From positions 1,054,001 to 1,118,000 of the forward strand of contig NZ_CP183332.1 of NCBI RefSeq assembly GCF_048541825.1: DNA of 64,000 bases, written 5' to 3'. This document shows positions 1 through 8,809 of the stretch, in pieces. This DNA is from Caulobacter sp048541825 (lineage in GTDB: Bacteria > Pseudomonadota > Alphaproteobacteria > Caulobacterales > Caulobacteraceae). The notes beneath the pieces are model-generated. The model made no database searches. It saw only the letters and a program-made list of their open reading frames with translations, and was not told where the DNA came from. How positions within the stretch are numbered: position 1 is the first letter of the stretch; the number at the start of each line of letters is the position of its first letter. The position numbers were made by a program, and so were the translations under genes.

Positions 1-652
1 TCATGGTGGCGTCAAGGTCGGCGATGCGGTCATAGGGGCCGGGGGTTTCCTTGCCCGACAGGCCGCGCGCCACGGCCCAGGGCTTGTAGCCACCCTTGAA
101 GGTCTTCTCCGCCAGGGGCGTGCGGTTCCAGCGCAGGTCGGGCAGGATGATCTGCACGCGCCGGCCGTCAGGGCCAAAGACATAGGCGGCATAGACCCCG
201 TCGCGCGTGCGGCGCGGCGAGTCGGCGGGTTCGCCCCAGAAGTCGCAGAACTGGCGGCGGCTCTCGGCCTTCATCGGATAGTCGGCTCCGGCGTCGTTCT
301 CGCCAAAGTCGTGGTCGTCCCAGATGGCGAGGACCGGCGTGGTGTCGCGCAGTCGCTTGAAATGCGGCTTGGCCGCCAGGGTCGCGTACTTGGCCGCCAT
401 CACCTTGGGATCGCGGGTGTCGGCATAGATGTTGTCGCCCAGGAACACGAACAGGTCCGGCTTCTGCTCGAAGATTGCCTCCCAGATCGGCTGGTCCTTG
501 TCCTGGTTGGCGCAGGAGCCGAAGGCGATGCGGGTCAGGGACTTGCCCAGCGCCGGATGCGGCGCGTCGAGGACGGCGGCGCGCGCGGCGGGGGCGACGG
601 CCAGGGCGGCGGCTGACAGGCCAAGCGCCCCGCGGCGGGAGAGTTCGGTCAC
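1..652 (-). CDS. PhoD-like metallophosphatase / alkaline phosphatase D family protein (3' part outside window)
   Basis: Minus-strand gene running off the left edge; only the first ~217 codons are visible. It starts at a GTG (650-652) preceded by GAGGAAA at a normal distance; an upstream ATG in another frame stops at once. The N-terminus has a twin-arginine-like stretch (LSRRGALGLSAAALAVAP), so export by Tat is likely. The stretches IAFGSCANQDKDQPIW, FVFLGDNIYAD and IWDDHDFGENDAG are the metal-binding motifs of the PhoD-like metallophosphatase family. These enzymes hydrolyse phosphomono- or diesters outside the cytoplasm. Substrate and C-terminal half cannot be judged here. Confidence 0.85.
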   Translation of the reverse strand, partial: MTELSRRGALGLSAAALAVAPAARAAVLDAPHPALGKSLTRIAFGSCANQDKDQPIWEAIFEQKPDLFVFLGDNIYADTRDPKVMAAKYATLAAKPHFKRLRDTTPVLAIWDDHDFGENDAGADYPMKAESRRQFCDFWGEPADSPRRTRDGVYAAYVFGPDGRRVQIILPDLRWNRTPLAEKTFKGGYKPWAVARGLSGKETPGPYDRIADLDATM

Positions 653-690
653 GGACGTTTCCTCATTTTGCGGTGCAGCTTGAACGAGAA

Positions 691-716
691 AGGGCCGGGA
701 GTCGCCTCCCGGCCCT
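691..716. terminator. GC-rich hairpin between phosphatase and receptor genes
   Basis: Perfect 11-bp inverted repeat AGGGCCGGGAG / CTCCCGGCCCT with a TCGC loop. It lies between two minus-strand genes and could end transcription of the receptor gene, although no clear T-run follows on that strand. Confidence 0.45.
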
Positions 717-725
717 CGCCTAGTG

Positions 726-755
726 TGTCATCCCGGGTCTTGGCCCGGGATGACA
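726..755. repeat. Palindromic intergenic hairpin (TGTCATCCCGGG type)
   Basis: Perfect 12-bp arms TGTCATCCCGGG / CCCGGGATGACA around a 6-nt centre, followed on the plus strand by GTCCTTTTT. The sequence resembles short palindromes scattered between genes in high-GC alphaproteobacteria. It may also act as a transcription terminator downstream of the receptor gene. Confidence 0.55.
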
Positions 756-762
756 GTCCTTT

Positions 763-3057
763 TTAGAACGCCTTCTTGATCGAGACGAAGAACTGGCGCG
801 GCGGGGCGGTCAGGACCGTCTGGCCCGTACCGGCTGCGTCATTGTTCAGGAAGCCGCCCGAACCGATGGTCGAGATGTAGTCCTCGTCGGTCAGGTTGGT
901 GATGTTGGCCTGGATCTCCAGACCCTTGCCCCAGGTGCTGTCGTCGTTGAAGCGATAGCCCAGCGTCAGGTCGGCGACGGTGGTGCTGTCCACCTGACCG
1001 CCGATGTTCTCGTAGGTGTAGTAGCGCTCGCCGGTGTGGGCGACGCCCAGCTTCGAGTAGAAGCCGGCCAGTTCGAACTTCACTTCGCCCTTGAAGATGT
1101 TCTTGGGCGTGTTGACCACTTCCTTGCCGGCGGTGCGGGCGGTGACGACGCCCGAGCCGTTGATGACGTTGTCCTGATATTCCGACTGGTTGTAGGTGTA
1201 GGCGCCGTAGAGCGACCAGTTGTCAGTCAGCTTGTACTCGCCGGCCAGCTCGATGCCGTTGGTTTCCACGCCGCCGACGTTCGACAGAATGGCGGGCAGG
1301 CCCAGGATCGGCGCGGCCGTCGAAGCGGCCAGCAGGCGGTCCTCGAAGGTCACGTGATAGAGGGCCGCGACGCCCTGGAAGCGCTCGTTGCGATAACGCG
1401 CGCCCAGTTCGAAGGTCTTGGAGGTTTCAGGCTCGAGCGTCTGGGTGATGTAGTCGACGGCCGCCTGGTTCTGAGAGGCGAACGGACCGGCGGTGGCGGC
1501 CGAGACGTAGGCAGCCATGTTCTCGGTGTAGCCGCCGAAGAACTCCAGGTCCGGCATCGCCTTATAGACGAAGCCGATCTGCGGCAGGAACGAGCTCTTC
1601 GACTCGATCTCGCCGGCCAGCGGGTTGCCGGCGATGCGCTGGACGCTGTTGGTCACTTCCATGGCCTTGAAGCCGAAATTGACCTTCAGGGCTTCATTCA
1701 CCGTCCAGGTGTCTTCGATGTGCGCGACCAGGGTGTCGGTCACGAAGCGGTACTGCCACTGGGTGAAGAAGGGGTTCTCCTGGAAGTCCAGCGGATCGCG
1801 CGTCGGGGCGGCGGCGGTTTCGGCGTAGAAGCGGCGCGCCTGGTTGAAGGTGTTCTTTTCACCCCAGAAGCCCATGCCCACTTCGTGCGCGCCCAGATCG
1901 ACGGTGATGCCGCCGGTCACGCCCTTGCGGTCGATGTCATATTCGGTGGTGCGGATCGACAGCGGAGCGGCGGTCGAGCCGACCGTGCCGAAGCCCGGGC
2001 TAGGGACGTAGGGCGTGTACCACAGGCCCTGGCCCTGGTTGGCGTGGCCGTAGGCGCTGAGGTCAAGCTTGGCGTTTTCGCCGAGCGGCAGCTTCACGGC
2101 CAGGCCATACATTTCGTCATCGCGGACGCCGGCGCCGGAGTAGTAGGCGTCGTCAACGGAGGCGAACGGCGCGGGCAGAGCCGTACCGGTCAGGTAGGCG
2201 CGACCGGCGGCCACGGCCAGGTTCCAGTTGGGCTGGGTGTTGTCCCAGTTGCGGCCGAGACGCTTGATCATCTCGAACGACAGGTCCTGGTAGTCTTGCT
2301 CGCGGCGCTGCGAGCCGTTGTAGAAGGCGGTCAGGCTGCCGTTCTCGCCCAGCGGCAGCACGGCCTTCAGGTCGTACTGGAACTGCTTCTGGTCGCCGCC
2401 GCCCTTCCACTTGCCGGTCTCTTGCGAGACGATCGAGGCGTAGCCGCGCAGGCCGCCCAGCTGCTCGATCGCGCCGCTGTCGATGCGGCCGAACACCCGG
2501 TACATGCCTTCCGAACCGCCGGTCACGTTCAGCTGACCGCCGAGCACTTTCGAAGGATCGCGCGAGAAGAACTGCAGCGTGCCGCCGAGGTTGCTGGTCG
2601 AGGCGGTGCCGAGCGCGCCGGCGCCCTGGGCCAGCTCGACGCGGCCGATGTTTTCGTTGGTGATGGCGCGGCTGATGTGCAGGCCGTTGTGGTTGCCATA
2701 GCTCATGTCGCCCAGCGGAATACCGTCCAGGGTGAAGCCAAGCTGGTTCTGGTTGAAGCCGCGGATCGAGATACGGGTCGACCACTCATAGGCGCCGAAG
2801 GCGTCGGCCGACTGGAAGGTCACGCCCGGCAGCTTGTCGATGGCCTTCAGCGGGCTGGTGCCGGCGGCTTCCAGCGAGATGGCTTCGTCCTTCAGGGTCT
2901 GGACCTGGCGGCTCTGGCCCTGACCGATGACGATGATGGCGTCAACGGCGGTGGTGTCGGCGGCCTCGGTCGGCGCCACATCGGCGGCCAGGGCGGGCGC
3001 TGCGGCCAGCAGCAGGAGGGCGGCCGAAGCAGCGCCCAGCATCAGATGGTGTTTCAT
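763..3057 (-). CDS. TonB-dependent outer-membrane receptor
   Basis: 764 residues. Residues 1-25 form a clear signal peptide ending ALA-AD. A TonB-box-like stretch (VDAIIVIGQG) is followed by a plug domain (about 50-165; SIRGFNQNQLGFTLDGIPLG, LGTASTSNLGGTLQF) and a long beta-barrel that ends in aromatic RQFFVSIKKAF, as outer-membrane barrels do. Such receptors import scarce ligands using energy from TonB-ExbBD. No partner transporter, FecR/sigma pair or hydrolase lies beside it, so the ligand cannot be named. The start is supported by GAGGGGATAG just upstream. It diverges from ettA across 240 bp. Confidence 0.95.
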   Translation of the reverse strand: MKHHLMLGAASAALLLLAAAPALAADVAPTEAADTTAVDAIIVIGQGQSRQVQTLKDEAISLEAAGTSPLKAIDKLPGVTFQSADAFGAYEWSTRISIRGFNQNQLGFTLDGIPLGDMSYGNHNGLHISRAITNENIGRVELAQGAGALGTASTSNLGGTLQFFSRDPSKVLGGQLNVTGGSEGMYRVFGRIDSGAIEQLGGLRGYASIVSQETGKWKGGGDQKQFQYDLKAVLPLGENGSLTAFYNGSQRREQDYQDLSFEMIKRLGRNWDNTQPNWNLAVAAGRAYLTGTALPAPFASVDDAYYSGAGVRDDEMYGLAVKLPLGENAKLDLSAYGHANQGQGLWYTPYVPSPGFGTVGSTAAPLSIRTTEYDIDRKGVTGGITVDLGAHEVGMGFWGEKNTFNQARRFYAETAAAPTRDPLDFQENPFFTQWQYRFVTDTLVAHIEDTWTVNEALKVNFGFKAMEVTNSVQRIAGNPLAGEIESKSSFLPQIGFVYKAMPDLEFFGGYTENMAAYVSAATAGPFASQNQAAVDYITQTLEPETSKTFELGARYRNERFQGVAALYHVTFEDRLLAASTAAPILGLPAILSNVGGVETNGIELAGEYKLTDNWSLYGAYTYNQSEYQDNVINGSGVVTARTAGKEVVNTPKNIFKGEVKFELAGFYSKLGVAHTGERYYTYENIGGQVDSTTVADLTLGYRFNDDSTWGKGLEIQANITNLTDEDYISTIGSGGFLNNDAAGTGQTVLTAPPRQFFVSIKKAF

Positions 3058-3143
3058 GATCTATCCCCTCGCCCGGTCGTGCGGGGAGCGCGCCGGTTCT
3101 TTGGCCCGGTTAACAGCGCTCCGCGACGGCCCGGCGACGGAAA

Positions 3144-3222
3144 AGTGTCGGCCGACTGACACTCCTGCGACGAAACGGTGAAGGTCGGCGGGTTGTGTCA
3201 TGTGGGTGAAGGTCCCGCCGAC
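3144..3222. promoter_or_regulatory. Two inverted repeats in the divergent receptor/ettA intergenic region
   Basis: The 240-bp gap (3058-3297) holds AGTGTC (3144-3149) facing GACACT (3158-3163), and the 9-bp arms GTCGGCGGG (3184-3192) and CCCGCCGAC (3214-3222). Both could be operators or transcript hairpins. No known riboswitch or Fur/Zur box was recognised. Confidence 0.3.
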
Positions 3223-3297
3223 ATTGCGCAAACCGCCCCCGACCGCTATCTCAGCGCCCGTCCTCCCGACTTCCGACCAGCGAGATCCGGCCCAGCC

Positions 3298-4965
3298 ATG
3301 GCGCAGCAATATATTTTCCAGATGCAAGGCCTCACCAAGGCCTTCCCCGGCGGCAAGAAGATCTTCGAGAACATCTGGCTGTCGTTCTATTCCGACGCCA
3401 AGATCGGCGTCGTCGGTGTCAACGGCTCGGGCAAGTCGACCCTTCTGAAGATCATGGCCGGCCTGGATGACCAGTTCTCGGGCGAGGCCAAGGCCGCCGA
3501 GGGCATCCGTCGAGGCTACCTGCCGCAAGAGCCGGTGCTGGACCCGACCAAGGATGTCTGGGGCAATGTCATCGCCGACTGCGAGGACAAGCTGATCTTC
3601 GACCGTTACAACGAAGTCGCCAACAAGCTCGGCGAGGACTATTCCGACGAGCTGATGGAGGAGATGACCAAGCTCCAGGAGATCATCGACGCCCGCGATC
3701 TGTGGGACATCGACTCCAAGGTCGAGATGGCCATCGACGCCCTGCGCTGCCCGCCCAACGACTCCAGCATCGACGACCTGTCGGGCGGTGAAAAGCGTCG
3801 CATCGCCCTGGCGCGCCTGCTGCTCAGCAAGCCCGACATCATGCTGCTGGACGAACCCACCAACCACCTGGACGCCGAGTCGGTGGCCTGGCTACAGCAT
3901 CACCTCGAAAACTTCCCGGGCTGCGTGATCCTGGTCACCCACGACCGCTACTTCCTGGATCAGGTCACCAAGTGGACGCTGGAACTCGATCGCGGCAAGG
4001 GCGTGCCCTATGAGGGCAACTACTCCGGCTGGCTGGAGCAGAAGACCAAGCGCGTTGTGCAGGAGCAGTCGGAGTCCGACAGCCGCCAGCGCGCCCTGAC
4101 CCGCGAGCTTGAGTGGGTGCGCAGCTCTCCGAAAGCCCGTCAGTCCAAGTCCAAGGCCCGTCTGGCCAGCTACGAGGAAATGGTCTCGGCGCAGGAAAAC
4201 GCCCGCGCCGCCCAGACCCAGGCCCACATCCAGATCCCGCCCGGCCCGCGCCTGGGCAATCTGGTGCTGGAAGTCGAAGGTCTGGAAAAGGAATATGGCG
4301 ACAAGGTGCTGTTCAAGGACCTGTCCTTCCGCCTGCCGCCCAACGGCATCGTCGGCGTCATCGGCCCCAACGGCGCCGGCAAGTCGACCCTGTTCAAGCT
4401 GATCACCGGCCGCGAGCAGCCCGATGGCGGCAGCGTCCGGGTCGGCGACACGGTCAAGCTCTCGTATGTCGACCAGAGCCGCGACGCCCTGGACCCCAAC
4501 AAGACCATCTGGGAAGAAGTCTCGGGCGGCACCGACGTGATGATCGTCGGCAAGCGCGAGATCAACAGCCGTGCTTACGTGGGCAGCTTCAACTTCAAGG
4601 GCGCCGACCAGCAGAAGAAGGTCGGTCTTCTCTCGGGCGGTGAGCGCAACCGCGTCCACCTGGCCAAGACCCTGGCCACCGGCGGCAACCTGCTGCTGCT
4701 CGACGAACCGACCAACGACCTGGACATCGAAACCCTGCAGGCCCTGGAAGAGGCGCTCGAAGAGTTCGCCGGCTGCGCCGTGGTCATCTCCCACGATCGC
4801 TGGTTTCTGGACCGTCTGGCCACCCACATCCTGGCCTTCGAAGGCGACAGCCACGTCGAGTGGTTCGAAGGCAACTTCGAGATGTACGAGGAAGACAAGA
4901 AGCGCCGTCTGGGGGCGGATAGCCTGATCCCGAAGCGCATCAAGTTCCAGAAGTTCGCTCGGTAG
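3298..4965 (+). CDS. ettA: Energy-dependent translational throttle protein EttA (ABC-F ATPase)
   Basis: An ABC-F protein with two cytosolic ATP-binding cassettes and no membrane domain. Walker A motifs are GVNGSGKST and GPNGAGKST, signatures LSGGEKRR and LSGGERNR, and Walker B motifs MLLDEPTNHLD and LLLDEPTNDLD. EttA binds the ribosomal E site and gates the first elongation steps according to the ATP/ADP ratio. Starting at the ATG of MAQQYIFQ gives 555 residues, the usual EttA length. An in-frame ATG 120 bp upstream would add 40 non-conserved residues and was rejected. A strong hairpin follows the stop codon, and the gene appears monocistronic. Confidence 0.95.
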   Translation: MAQQYIFQMQGLTKAFPGGKKIFENIWLSFYSDAKIGVVGVNGSGKSTLLKIMAGLDDQFSGEAKAAEGIRRGYLPQEPVLDPTKDVWGNVIADCEDKLIFDRYNEVANKLGEDYSDELMEEMTKLQEIIDARDLWDIDSKVEMAIDALRCPPNDSSIDDLSGGEKRRIALARLLLSKPDIMLLDEPTNHLDAESVAWLQHHLENFPGCVILVTHDRYFLDQVTKWTLELDRGKGVPYEGNYSGWLEQKTKRVVQEQSESDSRQRALTRELEWVRSSPKARQSKSKARLASYEEMVSAQENARAAQTQAHIQIPPGPRLGNLVLEVEGLEKEYGDKVLFKDLSFRLPPNGIVGVIGPNGAGKSTLFKLITGREQPDGGSVRVGDTVKLSYVDQSRDALDPNKTIWEEVSGGTDVMIVGKREINSRAYVGSFNFKGADQQKKVGLLSGGERNRVHLAKTLATGGNLLLLDEPTNDLDIETLQALEEALEEFAGCAVVISHDRWFLDRLATHILAFEGDSHVEWFEGNFEMYEEDKKRRLGADSLIPKRIKFQKFAR

Positions 4966-4990
4966 GGAGCCAGAAGGCATTGGATACCGA

Positions 4991-5029
4991 AACGGCCTCC
5001 GCGAGAAATCGCGGAGGCCGTTGTCGTTT
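4991..5029 (+). terminator. Rho-independent-like terminator of ettA
   Basis: Perfect 14-bp stem AACGGCCTCCGCGA / TCGCGGAGGCCGTT with a GAAA tetraloop, followed by a T-rich stretch TTGTCGTTT. It lies 26 nt after the ettA stop. Confidence 0.85.
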
Positions 5030-5127
5030 GTACGCGCAAGGGGCGATTCTATTTCATCGGATCATATTATGGTTGAGTTTGTGGTGTCCATATCTCAAGG
5101 TCGCGCCAGTTCGAGTGGAGATGTCGA

Positions 5128-7905
5128 GTGGCTGATTTCTTTGGGACCAGCGCGGCTGAGTTGCTGGTGGGCACGTCCGGCAACGACCATTTCGAACTTC
5201 GCGGCGGAGCCGATACGCTAAAAGGCGGCGCGGGCAACGACGTCTTCCTCGGCAGCGCTGACGGCGAGCTGTTTTTTGGCGAAGACGGTGCCGATATCGT
5301 CAGGGGCTATGGCGGCAACGACCAGGCCTCGGGAGGAGACGGCGCCGACGAATTGGAGGGCGGTAAAGGGTCGGATACGCTGGACGGAGGTGCCGGCGAC
5401 GACACGCTGGTTCTGCAGTGCTACGGGTCGGACCCATCGGACATCGATTTTCTGCGCGGCGGAAGCGGCGCCGACCTGTTTGTTTTCAACACCTATGTCA
5501 AGGCGCCGGGCTCCACGAACAATTTGCTTAGCATTGACCGGATCGCTGACTTCTCCCGGGCTGAAGGTGACAAGATCGCGCTTAGCGGCGGAGGGGGAGA
5601 CGGTGACAACACGCCGGGCAAGGCAGTTTGGGGCGGTGAAGTTCGGAACGGCTTCAGCCTGACCTTGGGGCAATCGCTCGGCGACGGCCATCGCGCAGGC
5701 TTCGCTGGGGTTTTCACCTGGACGACAGCGCCGGTCACCTATCTCATCATTGACACCGATGGTGACGGCCTACTGGGCGGCACCGACGAAATTCTTGCGT
5801 TTGATGGGGCTCCGTCAATCGGTCGCGACGATCTGGTCGCGGCCCCCGGTCTGTACGCTCCCTACGTCGTCAACACGGCCGCAGCCGACGGGACGTGGAC
5901 CGGGACCTCCGCCGGCGATCAGTTCGTCGGCGGAAGCGACCCCGAACTGGCTTCGGGCCTCGACGGCGACGATACCCTGAACGGCGGGGGCGGTGCCGAC
6001 TCTCTTATCGGCGGATCTGGAAACGACCGGCTTTACGGCGAGGCTGGCGCCGACCGGCTTGAAGGCGGGTCCGGCGACGACCTGCTTTGGGACAACATGT
6101 ATTCGGCGGACGGCGGTGGCAACTTGCTGCTCGGTGGGGCCGGAAACGATCAACTGCTCGGAGGCTCGAGCGACACGCTCGAGGGCGGCGACGGTAACGA
6201 CATTCTCGACACGGACGTCGTTTTTGGATCGGGGGGAAATCTACTGCTCGGCGGAGCAGGCGACGATGACCTGACCGGGATGTCTTCGACGCTCGACGGC
6301 GGCGCCGGCAACGATGTGTTCGATGTGCGCGGAAACGAAAACGTAGTTCGAGGAGGGGCAGGGGCCGACACATTCATCCTGAACGGGTTAGAGGGATCGT
6401 ATGTCCAGCAGAGCGTGTTCCAAGATTTCAGTCCATCGGAGGGGGATAAAATCGCTCTTCCGTTCACTATACTATATCCTGGATACTATATAATTGCTGG
6501 AAATATAGATAATCCGACATTTTCGCTCACTCTCAATAGTACAATTTCGCTGAGCGGCGGTTATGGTCCTGGATTTCAACATATATGGTCTTGGAGTAAT
6601 GGTGGATATTCGTATCTCATAATTGACCGCGATAACAATAATAAACTGGATGAGGCGGACTTCGTAGGTAAGTTCACTGGTTCGATCATCTTCACAAGCG
6701 ACATGTTCCTTGCGAATACAATGGCGAAGGTCGGAACCGCGACCAACGCTTCCGAGGTCATAAACGGTGGGTCGGCGAACGAGGAACTCTTCGGGCTTGG
6801 CGGGAACGACACGCTCAATGGCGGTGCTGGTGCTGACATCCTGCACGGCAACCAGGGCGCCGACCTGATCGCCGGCGACCTCGGCGCGGATCTCATTCGC
6901 GGTGGGCCAGGCGCCGATACCATCCAGGGCGGGGACGGCGACGATTCCCTTCATGGCGGCCAGGGCGACGATTTGCTCGAAGGTGGGGAGGGGAACGACC
7001 TCATCTGGTCGGACACCGTCACCTACTATGGCCCCGATCCTGATCTGCCGGGCGCGGCAAACATTCTTCGAGGCGGAGCCGGCAACGACGGCCTCATGAC
7101 CGTCAGCGCAGATGACACAGGCTACGGGGGAACGGGCGACGACCAGTTGTTCGGGCCGGGAAGGCTGTATGGCGAAGCCGGCGCTGATTATCTCTCCGGC
7201 AGTAACCTTGGCTCCACATTGGATGGAGGCGATGGAAACGATCGCATCTTCGTCAGCGGGGGCTCCAATCTCCTGATCGGCGGTGAGGGCGCGGACGAGA
7301 TCGTCGGGGCTTCAGGTTCGGACAGCATCGATGGCGGTGTCGGCGCGGACACTCTGTCGGGAGCTGCTGGCCAGGACACGCTCTGGGGGGGCGATGGCAA
7401 TGACACCATCGACGGCGGCGCCGACTTCGACAAGATCAACGGCAATGTCGGCGACGACACCGCGCGCGGCGGCGAGGGCGGCGACTGGGTCGTCGGCGGC
7501 AAGGACAACGACCTGTTGTACGGCGAGAACGGCGTTGACGTCGTCAACGGCAATCTCGGTAACGACACCTGCTACGGCGGCGCGGACGCCGACTGGGTGC
7601 GCGGCGGGCAGGGTGATGACGTGCTCGACGGCGGGGCCGGGAATGACTGGCTCTCCGGCGACCGGGGCAATGACACCGTCACCGGCGGCGCGGGCGCCGA
7701 TACCTTCTATTTCTTCGCCGGAGCGGCCATTGACCGCGTGACCGACTTCTCCAGCTTGTCCGGTGACCGGGTGCTGCTGGACGCGGGCCAAGCCTACACC
7801 CTCAGCTACACCGCCGAGGGCGCGGTCATCAGCCTGGGCGCCGGCGACCAACTGATCCTGATGGGAGTCACTCAGTCCAGCATCGGTGACTGGCTGCATA
7901 TCTAG
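5128..7905 (+). CDS. RTX (hemolysin-type calcium-binding repeat) secreted protein
   Basis: 925 residues from a GTG start (5128-5130) with GTGGAG upstream. Most of the protein is nonapeptide repeats of the GGxGxDxLx type, which bind Ca2+ and fold as parallel beta-rolls after type I secretion. Three related non-repeat modules (DFSxxxGDKIAL...YLIIDxDxD...) occur near residues 140-235, 430-525 and at the C-terminus, which resembles the serralysin C-terminal domain and probably holds the secretion signal. No type I ABC exporter, protease domain or lipase domain is visible. The middle module (about 6450-6760) is strikingly AT-rich compared with the rest. Its role may be structural or adhesive; this is not settled by sequence. 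Confidence 0.9.
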   Translation: MADFFGTSAAELLVGTSGNDHFELRGGADTLKGGAGNDVFLGSADGELFFGEDGADIVRGYGGNDQASGGDGADELEGGKGSDTLDGGAGDDTLVLQCYGSDPSDIDFLRGGSGADLFVFNTYVKAPGSTNNLLSIDRIADFSRAEGDKIALSGGGGDGDNTPGKAVWGGEVRNGFSLTLGQSLGDGHRAGFAGVFTWTTAPVTYLIIDTDGDGLLGGTDEILAFDGAPSIGRDDLVAAPGLYAPYVVNTAAADGTWTGTSAGDQFVGGSDPELASGLDGDDTLNGGGGADSLIGGSGNDRLYGEAGADRLEGGSGDDLLWDNMYSADGGGNLLLGGAGNDQLLGGSSDTLEGGDGNDILDTDVVFGSGGNLLLGGAGDDDLTGMSSTLDGGAGNDVFDVRGNENVVRGGAGADTFILNGLEGSYVQQSVFQDFSPSEGDKIALPFTILYPGYYIIAGNIDNPTFSLTLNSTISLSGGYGPGFQHIWSWSNGGYSYLIIDRDNNNKLDEADFVGKFTGSIIFTSDMFLANTMAKVGTATNASEVINGGSANEELFGLGGNDTLNGGAGADILHGNQGADLIAGDLGADLIRGGPGADTIQGGDGDDSLHGGQGDDLLEGGEGNDLIWSDTVTYYGPDPDLPGAANILRGGAGNDGLMTVSADDTGYGGTGDDQLFGPGRLYGEAGADYLSGSNLGSTLDGGDGNDRIFVSGGSNLLIGGEGADEIVGASGSDSIDGGVGADTLSGAAGQDTLWGGDGNDTIDGGADFDKINGNVGDDTARGGEGGDWVVGGKDNDLLYGENGVDVVNGNLGNDTCYGGADADWVRGGQGDDVLDGGAGNDWLSGDRGNDTVTGGAGADTFYFFAGAAIDRVTDFSSLSGDRVLLDAGQAYTLSYTAEGAVISLGAGDQLILMGVTQSSIGDWLHI

Positions 7906-7920
7906 AAGGCGCTGACGCGC

Positions 7921-8661
7921 TTACAGGTCGGAGGCCTGGGCCTCGTTCAACTTCGCCAGGGCTTTCAGCATCCGGGCGCGGCCGGCGTCGTAGACCGCGT
8001 ACTCGATGGCGAAGGCCTCACGGTGCGGCTCGCGCCATTCGGGGAAGTCAGCCGTAGGGTCGCCGTTGCGGTGCGGGTCGTCGGCGCGGTTGATGTGCAT
8101 CGCGCCCACGGGCGGCGTGAAGCCCAGGGCGGAGGCCAGGGCCCGGACCGAATTGTCATAGTCCTCCATGATCCCCACCGCGACATAGTCGGTGTCGAAG
8201 GCGCTGGCTGGATGATCGGCTGGAACCGCCCTTGGCAGCTGGGCCAGGAATGAGAAGGCATCCTCACCCTTGGCCATGGCCTCGGCCCGGCGGGCGAACC
8301 AGTCGGCGAAGGTGGGGTTGTCGTCGAGGGCCGGCACCGCCACGCCCATGCGCTGCTGGAAATGCAGGTAGCGCCATTGCGAGACGAACCGCGCGAAGGG
8401 CTCGCGCAGGAAGGTCACGAACTGACGCGTCTCCGGATAGTAGTCGAGGGCGCCGATTCCGCGCACGCGGTTGAAATGGCCATGCACGCAATGGCCCGGG
8501 CCAAGGTCGAAGCGCTCGGGCGCCTCGCCTTGATGTCCGCGATAATGCAGGAGCAGGCGATCGTTTCCGAACCAGTCGACGAGGGTGGACCTCAGGCTGG
8601 TGCCCGCCGTCTTGGGGATGTGCAGGGAGACGAGCGGAAGGGATGGATCATAGGAGCGCAT
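7921..8661 (-). CDS. Sulfotransferase family 2-like protein
   Basis: 246 residues. HIPKTAGTSLR near residue 14 is the 5'-phosphosulfate-binding loop, and FLREPFARFVSQW near residue 82 is the 3'-phosphate-binding motif of PAPS-dependent sulfotransferases. Such enzymes usually sulfate polysaccharides or lipids. Acceptor unknown. The gene converges on the RTX gene (15 bp between stop codons). No good Shine-Dalgarno precedes the ATG at 8661, so the start is less certain. A second, unrelated sulfotransferase lies at 56194-57054. Confidence 0.85.
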   Translation of the reverse strand: MRSYDPSLPLVSLHIPKTAGTSLRSTLVDWFGNDRLLLHYRGHQGEAPERFDLGPGHCVHGHFNRVRGIGALDYYPETRQFVTFLREPFARFVSQWRYLHFQQRMGVAVPALDDNPTFADWFARRAEAMAKGEDAFSFLAQLPRAVPADHPASAFDTDYVAVGIMEDYDNSVRALASALGFTPPVGAMHINRADDPHRNGDPTADFPEWREPHREAFAIEYAVYDAGRARMLKALAKLNEAQASDL

Positions 8662-8809
8662 GGGGGCCTATGGACCAGCCGAGCGGTTTACGGTCAAGAT
8701 CGCAAGACTATGGCCGTACCGGGGAACCGGGCCTAACTAGATCTGCTGGACCTCTATAGCTCAGGCGCGGTCCAGCCACTCGTATTGCCAGCCCGTGTGG
8801 AGTCCGTAG

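Noticed and set aside
1036..3159. Long plus-strand open frame of 707 codons opposite the TonB receptor gene
   Set aside because: Low-complexity Gly/Ala/Val/Arg-rich translation with no domain, fully antisense to a clear receptor; a by-product of high-GC codon use.
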